Below, in pieces: positions 56,801 to 64,000 of a stretch of DNA of 64,000 bases. The notes beneath the pieces were generated by a model. It did not search any database. It was not told where the DNA came from and saw nothing but the letters and a program-made list of their open reading frames with translations. How positions within the stretch are numbered: position 1 is the stretch's first letter; every line of letters starts with the position of its first letter. A program made the translations under genes and the position numbers. The DNA is taken from assembly GCF_010093535.1 (NCBI RefSeq), contig NW_022985181.1:202343-266342 (forward strand), given 5' to 3'. This DNA is from Lindgomyces ingoldianus (taxonomy: Eukaryota > Ascomycota > Dothideomycetes > Pleosporales > Lindgomycetaceae).

Positions 56801-58886
56801 TATATAGATATTATATTAAAAGCTTATTAAACTTGTTTTAGAAAAAAACATGTAACAGGTTATAGTAGTTTTAAAAAACTATTATTTTTAAGTTAGTATG
56901 TTTTTAAAGAGCTAAAGCTTAGTCTATATTAGAAATTATAACTGCGTAGATTTTATAATCTAGTTATTAAGCTAGAGTTATAAATAGGGCAGGTCTTATA
57001 TAGCAGATGTCTATTTACTGTTTAAGTCCTAGTTTATGTTTAAATTAAGTAAGTAAAAGTTTTTTAAAGGCTTTTTTTTTTTTAAGTTTAAGTAGTTATT
57101 AAATTATTTTATATAGCTTATCTTAGTAAAAGGCCTAGCTTATTAGCCTTACTTAAGTAGTTTTTTTTTAAGTTATTAGAAAGTAAGTTTAAAAACTTTT
57201 TATATTAAGTACTATTTAAGTGTTATTTAGGTGTAAGCATAAGTATATATTTTAGCATTAAAAAAAGTTAAAGTTTAAAACTTACTTTTAGTAATTAAAG
57301 GCAACTTTATGCTAATATAGCTATAGTTATTCTAGAATTAAGTTATAATATTCTATGTTTATTACATAAAGTTTAATCTACTCTTTATAGTGTTAGTAGG
57401 TAATTATAATAGTTGTAGTATAAAAAATAAAACTTTTTTTAAGTTATTTTTTATTAAATCTAGTTAAGTAAATTATTTAGGTAAGTAGTGTTAATTAAAG
57501 ATTTAGTTTACACACTAGTTCTTTATTAATATAACCTATGCTGTTTACTTTTAAGTTAATAAAAGCTTATATTAAGGCTAATATAGTTTTTTATTATAAA
57601 TATATAAGAATATTAACTTAGTACTTTTAGTTATTAGTAAAGAACTTAGCCTATAAGTTAGTAAAGATCTAGTGTTAAATTAGTCCTAAAAGGTAACTTA
57701 GCCCTAGAATAAGCTTTTTTACAGGCTTCTACTGCTATAGCTGCAGCTATGTTAAGAGTAGTAAAAAGAATTAAAGCTTAAATATAAGTTAAAGCTCTTA
57801 TAAAAATAAAATTAAAATAGTAAAAATTTTTAATAAGTACTAGCAGCACTACTTGCGTAGACTTAAAAAAAAGGAATAAAGCAGTTTTAAAAAATATAAC
57901 TATGCTTACTATACTTAAAGCATTAACTTTTTTTTTTATAATTTTTACACTTTCTAAAACTAACTAAAGCATAATGTAAATTAATTTTTATTATATTAGA
58001 GTTCTTATTTATAACTACGCTAGTTTAGGGGTGTATTAAGGCTTGTATAAGGAGAAACCTTATGTTGTTATTATAGGTAGTAATTAGGTTTACATACGCA
58101 TTAAAGTTATTTAGAAGGGGTTCTTCTACTATAGCGCGTTGTAGTTTAGTTAAAAGGGAGTTATATAAGGCTATAATTAGACCTATCTTATTTAAGCCTA
58201 TATTAGATGCAAGTTAGTAGAACTTAGTAAAGTGTAAAGTAAAGCTTTTTTTTCTTTATTATAAAGTGTTTAAGTAACTTAAGGCTGTTAACTTTTTATT
58301 TAGGTCTTTATAAGTTACTTATAAAAATACTATAAATTAATCTAAGTTAATAATATTCTTATTTATTAGTAAGTTAATTAAGGCTGTTATGTTATAGTTA
58401 AGTTAAAAGTAAGTATATAGTAACTAAAAGTGTTTAAAAAGAAATTAGTCTATATTTTCTTTAAGTTTATATTAGAGCTTATATAAAAAAGAAAGTAAGT
58501 CTTTTTATTTTTTATTAAACAGTAAGGGATTAAAGAGTTAGTTAGATTTTATTACTAAGTTAAAAAAGTTATAAGTTATAAGCAGCATTAAGTAAAAAAA
58601 AGTTAAGCTATCTCTAGACTTCTAAGTAAGCTTTAAAGCTAGTAAGTTTTTAATTCTTACTACTATAATAAAAGTTAAGGTAAAAATAGACTACTTAATA
58701 ACATAAAGCTGTTTTTTAAAGTCTTTTTAAAAAGCTTTAAAGCTTATAACATAGTAGCTTTTTTATAAAGTAAGTGCTTTTTAAAAGGCTTTTTAGCTTA
58801 CTTTAATAGCTTAGAGTTATATAAGTACTAAGCTTATTAAATTAGATTTAAAGGCTATTCTTAGCTAAGGTTTTAACATAATGTAA
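53858..58886 (-). pseudogene. Gypsy gag-pol relic (second family, minus strand)
   Basis: Collinear with 46825-51850 on the other strand. The RT active site is YINN (about 56300), with stops throughout. Confidence 0.7.
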
Positions 58887-59204
58887 TGTTATAATTATGC
58901 ATAAGTAAGGTTATAGAGCTTTATAAAGGTCTAGTTTAATTACTATGTAAAGTATTATAGTAAGTATAAGATGTTATGTAAAGAATAGAAAAGTTTAAGA
59001 GGAAATTAGTAATTAAATACTTAGCTTAGAAGTCTAAGCGCTTTAAGTATAAATTAAGCCTATTTTAAGTTTAGTTAGTGTTAAAGCAGTTTATGCTTAA
59101 GTTTATGTCTATGTTATGTTATGTTTGTGTTAGACGTGCACTAATAATACTCTAGTACGCGTCTAATACAGTTATGTCTGGGATCCGGGGAGGATACTGT
59201 GACA
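58887..59204 (-). repeat. 5' LTR of minus-strand Gypsy copy
   Basis: 318 bp, TGTTATAATTATGC to GGATACTGTGACA; its right end (GTCTGGGATCCGGGG) is un-mutated. Confidence 0.87.
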
Positions 59205-59209
59205 GAACT

Positions 59210-62200
59210 AGTATATTACCTTATATAAAAATTTTTATAATAAGACCTTATTATATAAAGCTATTACTTTATACATCTAAAACTTTAAAAGTTACTCTAA
59301 GAAAAAAATAATTTATATAATATAAATAAAATAAAATAAAAAGGTAAGAATGCTAAAAAAGCTATTAACTACTTTACTTCTACTACCTACTTACACTATG
59401 TAACAGAAGAGGACATCTATAGCATTAAACCTAAAAAGTATACTAAGTAGTTTATCTTTAATAACTAATACTATACAGTATACTAAGGTAAACTATAGAA
59501 CATAGGCGTAGTAAAAATCTCTACTGTTAGTAAGTCTTAACTTAAGGTGTATATATAAGAGAACTTATATATAAAAATTAATTAAACACTTAGCTAAATA
59601 AATATTAGCTTTAAAAGCTAAACACTAAAAAGATTAATTAGTACTATATAAATCTAGAACCTAATTAGTCTAGTTATATACTACATTCTAAAGACTTTAA
59701 CACTATTTCTGCTATTACTAGTAGATGCTAACTAACTTAAGGCATACTTTAATAATGTTCTAAATATTATTATATATAAAGATAAAACTACTATTTTTAT
59801 TATATAAAAATAAAGACACTTTTTTTTTAATGTTAGTAAGAAAAAATCTATATTTTTTTTTACTAAATTAGAACTTTACTACCTTTACTGCTAATTTAGA
59901 CACCCCTATATAAAAAGACTTTAAAAGATGCTAACTAGCGCTAGCTATAACATTAATGCTGCAGTATTAAAAAAGATTAAAAAGTTTTACTACTTCTACT
60001 AATTATATAACTAGGCTTTATAAAAATTTAAGTTTATAATTAAAAATAACACTTACTCTCACTATAAAGTTATTATTAATGTTATATAAATTAATAATAA
60101 AGATGTTTTATATATTATTAATGTAAACATATTATTTTAAGCTGCTATATTTCTAAAATCTATGTCTACATAAGATACCTAAGATGCACTATGCAAATGC
60201 TAGATTAACACTTATTAAAAACTTCTAGACTATATTATATATAACCTTAGTATAAACTTTACTTTAAAGGATTTTTAAGCTTATGTAAAGATTATAAAAG
60301 CTATATGTAGGCAGATGCCTATAGAGGCATATTAGGCAGTTAGAAAAGTTAAGTGTACGCACACACCTCTTTAATAAGTGTTTAACATTCTAAAAACTAA
60401 GCTAGGTAACTATACAGATAATAAGGCTATCCTGTAGATAGCAGTTAAGGCTCTAAACAACATAGCTAGCCTGCATAGTCTAGTACCCACACTGCTATTT
60501 TTTAGAGCATACCTAAGAATTAACTTAGACTTTTTACTATTACTAGACATTATTACATAAGTAAGTGCTGTATAAAAAGTAATAAAAATACTTTAAAAAC
60601 ACTATGTAAAAGTAAACATTAATTCTGTAATTAACACTTATAATAGCTTTATAACATATAAAGTTCTTAACTTTTTTCTTAGCTTAGAGATTATAGTAAA
60701 AAGAGAGAAAAAAGGCTAAACTAGCCTATACAAAATTAAGAGCATCAAAGGGAGAAATATTATTATTAAAAGAAAGAATAGCCTACTAAAGCTCTAATAT
60801 ACACAGGTTAAACTGTACTATAAAGAAAAAAAAAGATAACTTACTTACAACAAATAACCTAGATAAACTAATCCCTATATAAAAGAATTCTCTAAAAAAA
60901 AAAAAAAAAGACAGCCTTATAAAAATGCTATAGAGGCAGAACTAAAGCCTACTATAAACTAAGTCCTTTAGGATAGTAATGCTGCACTAGTGCAAAAGGA
61001 AGATATAAATACTAGAAAAAGTAAAAGGCAAAGAAAACCTATATAAAGTCTAGACTAGGTATTTTTAACCTAAAAAAAAAAGAATAATTAGGCCTTATTT
61101 ATTAAGCTTTATATAAATAGTGTAATTACTACACCTAAAAAACTATTTAAGAGATTAGACTATATAAAGATAAACACTTTAATTACTAATAGCACTTTTA
61201 AGGTTATAGCATATAACTTAATAAAGCATAAAAGTTAGATTTTTAACCTCTGCTTTATATAAAAAGTAAAAGGTAAAATAACCTAACTATATAAAAAATC
61301 CTGCCTAGTGTTTACTAGCTACTTAGATAAAAAGAAAAAAAAAATCTTACTTAGTTACTAACTATTTAGAGGATAAGCTAGAGACTACTTTTAGCTATAA
61401 AAGTAAGCCTAAAAGCTATGTATAAAATGCATTTTAAACTATATAATATTACATAAGTATATATCTAATTAATAGATAAGCTTATGCGCACGCTGTACAT
61501 AAAGCTACTAAAAGAGATGCGCTAAAGCTTTCTACTAAATATAATACTCTAGGTTGTACAACCTTTATATAAAGCTGCTAAATTAGGACTATCTTAGTTT
61601 AAGACATACTATAACTACTATAAAAAAAAGCTACACATGTATATCTTTTTATATAACCTTTACTTTTTAATTACTAATAAAGAAGAGCACACTTTTAGTA
61701 TTACTAGCTTATAGATAGACAACACTTTAAGTATTATAATAAAGAATTTTATATAAAAAAAAAATTATAAAAAGTAAAGTTTTATATAAAAAGTAAGACT
61801 ATTTTAGTAAAGAAGTAGCTTATTAAGTTTAATAGTAAAAGGATTAAACTTACACATAATATAGTAGTCTTTACTTAAAAAAAATAAGTAAGCTACTTTT
61901 ATATAATTAACCTAGAGAATAAAGATGCTGCATAATAATATATTAAGTAATATATAAAAGAGGCATACATTATATTTATATATTAACTAAAGGTAGCATT
62001 TAACTTATCTATTACAGCATAAACTATAGACTTTTTATATAATAATATTAACACACTTAATACATAAATCTAATAGTAAATAGACAATAGTAAGTGTAGT
62101 TTTACTTTTCTACTATTATAGCTTAATAGTGTAAAGCTGTTTATTTTTATAAATAAATTATTTACTAATAATAAAAACTTTAGCTTATAGCTAAGATTCT

Positions 62201-62416
62201 TAATTATATTAGATAATAAGGACTATATAATGTAAAGTAACTACTTTAAAATACTAGGTAATATTATACACTAGAATTCTACTAAGTGTAAAAGAGTAAT
62301 TAACAGTGTTTTTACTAGCAAACTATATAAAATAGTTAAAAGGTTTAATAATATAATTACTTTTAGTATAACTTTATAGTAAATTATATAAATACTTAAA
62401 CTACTACTAATCCTAG
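59210..62416 (+). pseudogene. Copia pol relic (integrase, RT, RNase H)
   Basis: Plus-strand blocks in Copia order: the integrase C-terminal part near 60400-60560 (VKALNNIASLHSLVPTLLFF, then RAYLRINLDF), an LYYKEKK block, and RT with KSCLVFTSYLDKKKK (about 61290) and LFRG-type motif (about 61365). The LYG-AEAG region follows at about 61560-61600, then FKTYHNH-like sequence. The active site at about 61712 now reads stop-IDNTL where QTDDTL is expected. RNase H sequence follows from 62140 and is cut at 62417 by another LTR. Trp and Gln codons have become stops and Asp has become Asn. Confidence 0.75.
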
Positions 62417-62617
62417 TGTAAAGATGGGATGGTAAGTAGCACGAATAGCACTAAGAGCAAGCTTTTAGAGAAAGATAGGAGTGTATTGTAAGAGAGACAA
62501 ATCGCTGCTAAGCTTTGCTTGTTAGGATTTATGCTTATATACAAAGCACAGGTCATACAACCTCTAAACAGGTCAGGTGAGGCTATACTAGCCTGTTCTA
62601 GAACATCTGGCCTTACA
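62417..62617 (-). mobile_element. 3' LTR of a minus-strand LTR element running out of the window
   Basis: 201 bp, TGTAAAGATGGGATGG to GGCCTTACA, the reverse complement of the solo LTR 25301-25501 (same length). The polypurine tract lies on its right, so the element body is to the right and on the minus strand. It interrupts Copia RNase H. Confidence 0.82.
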
Positions 62618-62630
62618 TTATTCCCCCTTA
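62618..62630 (-). promoter_or_regulatory. Polypurine tract
   Basis: On the minus strand TAAGGGGGAATAA directly precedes the LTR, the expected primer site for plus-strand DNA synthesis in an LTR retroelement. Confidence 0.7.
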
Positions 62631-64000
62631 TAGTAGTCCTATAACTTAGAGGATAGAACAGATAACAATAGGCCTAAGTAGCATAAAAAAGTGTTATATA
62701 ATGCCTTAAAAACTTACTCCTACTTATTTTAGTTAATTCTATGTAAGTTTATTTAAAAATAACCTAAAGTTATTAAGTAAAGGTAAAGTAAAAGTATAAA
62801 GTAAAAGTAAAGGTAAAATAGCAGTATATCTTACGCTAATAGAGTAGCAGTTAGGACAGTATATATAGAGTCTAACTGTCCTAGAAATCTATCTTCTTTA
62901 TACTTTTCCCCTCTTTATAGCTTAGAATTTAGAAGATTTTAAACTTTTTAAAGTAAGTATATTTTAAGCTACTCTAGCGCAATGTAGTATAAAGGGGTGC
63001 TAATAAGCTTTAATAGTCCTATCCTACCCTGCTTACACTTGCCTGTTGCCTAATCTACTCTTAGCTTCTTCTCTTATGCTTAACTTTACTTAATAACTTT
63101 AAAATAAACTTTTACAGCCTACTTTATTATAATCTAGCTATAGATTTTTTTTAAAAAAAATTAATTAGCTTCTGCTAATATAAACTTACACTTTAATAAC
63201 CCTTATGTTTAATGTGTTAATAAAATGTTCTATAAGGGCATTATAAATAAAAGTAGTAGCTGTTATATGCTTATAGACAACAAGTTATATTATAGCATAA
63301 AGAAAAAGAAAATTAAGTACACTAAGTGTGCTTATTACCTTAAATTTAGTAAAAAGTGCTTTAAAGTGCGTATTCTAGCTCCTTCTAGCGTATTTACGCG
63401 CAGTCTGTCTAGGCTAACCCTAGATAGCTCCCTATTACTTTTAAACTTAAATAATAAGCTTTTAAAAACACTATACTTAACATTTTAGCTTTTATTAATT
63501 TACTTAACTTTACTTAGTTAGCATAGGCTAATGTAACAGTTATGTTATAGGTAAATACTATTATTTAGTTTTTTTAAGTATAACTCTTTCTATTATAGCA
63601 TAATCTAGCTTAATTAGCTCTATTCTAGCTCTTAATAGTTTATAGTAAAAATAAAATCCTGTATAACAACTATCTGTACATGCATAGTAGTGTTATAGGT
63701 AAAATTACTAAGACTAGAGTTGTTTTTAAGAAGCGCACCTGCTCTAAAGCTAATATTACTAAAAAAAAGAAGAAGAAGTGTAAGGCGCTTAAGAAGGACT
63801 TTAATAAAAATAAAGCTATAATAACTCTATCTAAAAAGGTAGGTGTATACTATTTTTAACTATTCTAGCGCTAACTAGCATAATAGAAAAAATATAGTGT
63901 TAAAGGTGTCTATGTTACTAAAGCTAAGCAACATTATTACATTAATGCTGCTAAAGCTGCTAATATAATCTACTACATTTTTAAAAAGCATAATAAGGCT
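62631..64000. other. interior of the right-edge LTR element, RIP-degraded, not classified
   Basis: By position this is the 3' part of the minus-strand element that ends at 62417. No pol motif was readable on the minus strand. The plus strand has an 87-codon frame at 63225-63488 with KYTKCAYYLKFSKKCFKV (Cys-x10-Cys) and, at 63755-63840, a Lys-rich stretch (KKKKKKCKALKKDF). These could be leftovers of a nested element or chance. No call is made. Confidence 0.35.

Larger units (their letters stand above)
53540..59204 (-). mobile_element. Full-length Gypsy LTR retrotransposon (second family), minus strand
   Basis: 5665 bp, LTRs 53540-53857 and 58887-59204, target duplication GAACT (53535-53539, 59205-59209). 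Minus orientation is given by the complementary purine tract (GTACCCCCTCTTTT) right of the left LTR. The RT block on the minus strand at 56286-56321 again reads YINNILIYSN. It is the same family as 46507-52168 in opposite orientation, inserted between gag and pol of the Copia element. Confidence 0.92.
39492..62416 (+). mobile_element. Copia LTR retrotransposon, split by nested insertions, 3' end outside window
   Basis: 5' LTR 39492-39707, a Copia-type primer site at 39708, then internal segments 39708-41416, 42521-42721, 52449-53539 and 59210-62416 once the TA- or 5-bp-flanked inserts are removed. A gag zinc-knuckle relic (CFVCYKEE, 53467-53490), integrase (about 60400-60560), RT (about 61240-61800) and RNase H (62140-62416) lie in Copia order on the plus strand. 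At 62417 an LTR element on the other strand interrupts RNase H. The total internal length seen is about 6.2 kb, which may include a further unrecognised insert near 40633. All coding segments are RIP-degraded. Confidence 0.7.

Noticed and set aside
39600..62400. Very AT-rich block as a possible centromere
   Set aside because: Composition is explained by RIP of identified, nested elements. Nothing centromere-specific can be judged from sequence alone.

Overview
The window is from a filamentous ascomycete of the Pezizomycotina. The evidence is short GT-AG introns (49-86 bp), a HET-domain gene, a SAT4/rhodopsin-like membrane protein gene and dense repeats that carry the RIP signature: G/C to A/T transitions, TA-rich sequence, stop-riddled reading frames and catalytic Asp codons turned into Asn. 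I cannot name the species. Roughly three quarters of the window is transposable-element sequence. The genes sit in GC-normal islands at 1-0.7 kb, 10-16.6 kb, 28.3-35.4 kb and 38.5-39 kb.

Layout. (1) 1-0.7 kb: 3' part of an APH-type phosphotransferase gene. (2) 1.1-9.7 kb: a 7.56-kb RIP-degraded Gypsy element on the minus strand (LTR pair, CTCTG target duplication), inserted in a palindromic MITE-like repeat and carrying an un-mutated solo LTR. (3) 10-16.6 kb: a strong hairpin, a SAT4-like membrane protein gene, a secreted FAD-linked (berberine-bridge type) oxidase gene and an O-methyltransferase pseudogene, perhaps the remains of a secondary-metabolite locus. (4) 16.9-27.9 kb: a nest of pogo/Fot1-like DNA transposons (TA duplications, about 1.87 kb when complete), 1.1-kb foldback derivatives, a short non-autonomous LTR element and solo LTRs; it holds a 300-N assembly gap. 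(5) 28.3-35.4 kb: a CorA-like membrane protein gene, a frameshifted small secreted protein gene and an intact 844-aa HET gene. (6) 35.5-39.5 kb: a TA-flanked DNA transposon carrying a second short LTR element, a feruloyl-esterase fragment and the 5' part of another DNA transposon. (7) 39.5-64 kb: one Copia element split by a foldback element, a variant pogo element (itself holding a solo LTR, a pogo copy and a Gypsy copy), a second Gypsy copy and, at the right edge, a further LTR element.

Most insertions can be nested exactly because target duplications survive. When nested inserts are subtracted, four pogo-like copies return to 1861-1867 bp, which checks the reconstruction independently. I did not find a convincing new functional gene system. 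The most original observations are the coordinated swap of a duplicated word in the terminal repeats of two pogo subfamilies, the 1.1-kb foldback elements, the 1.43-kb non-autonomous Gypsy derivatives and the RIP-dated nesting.
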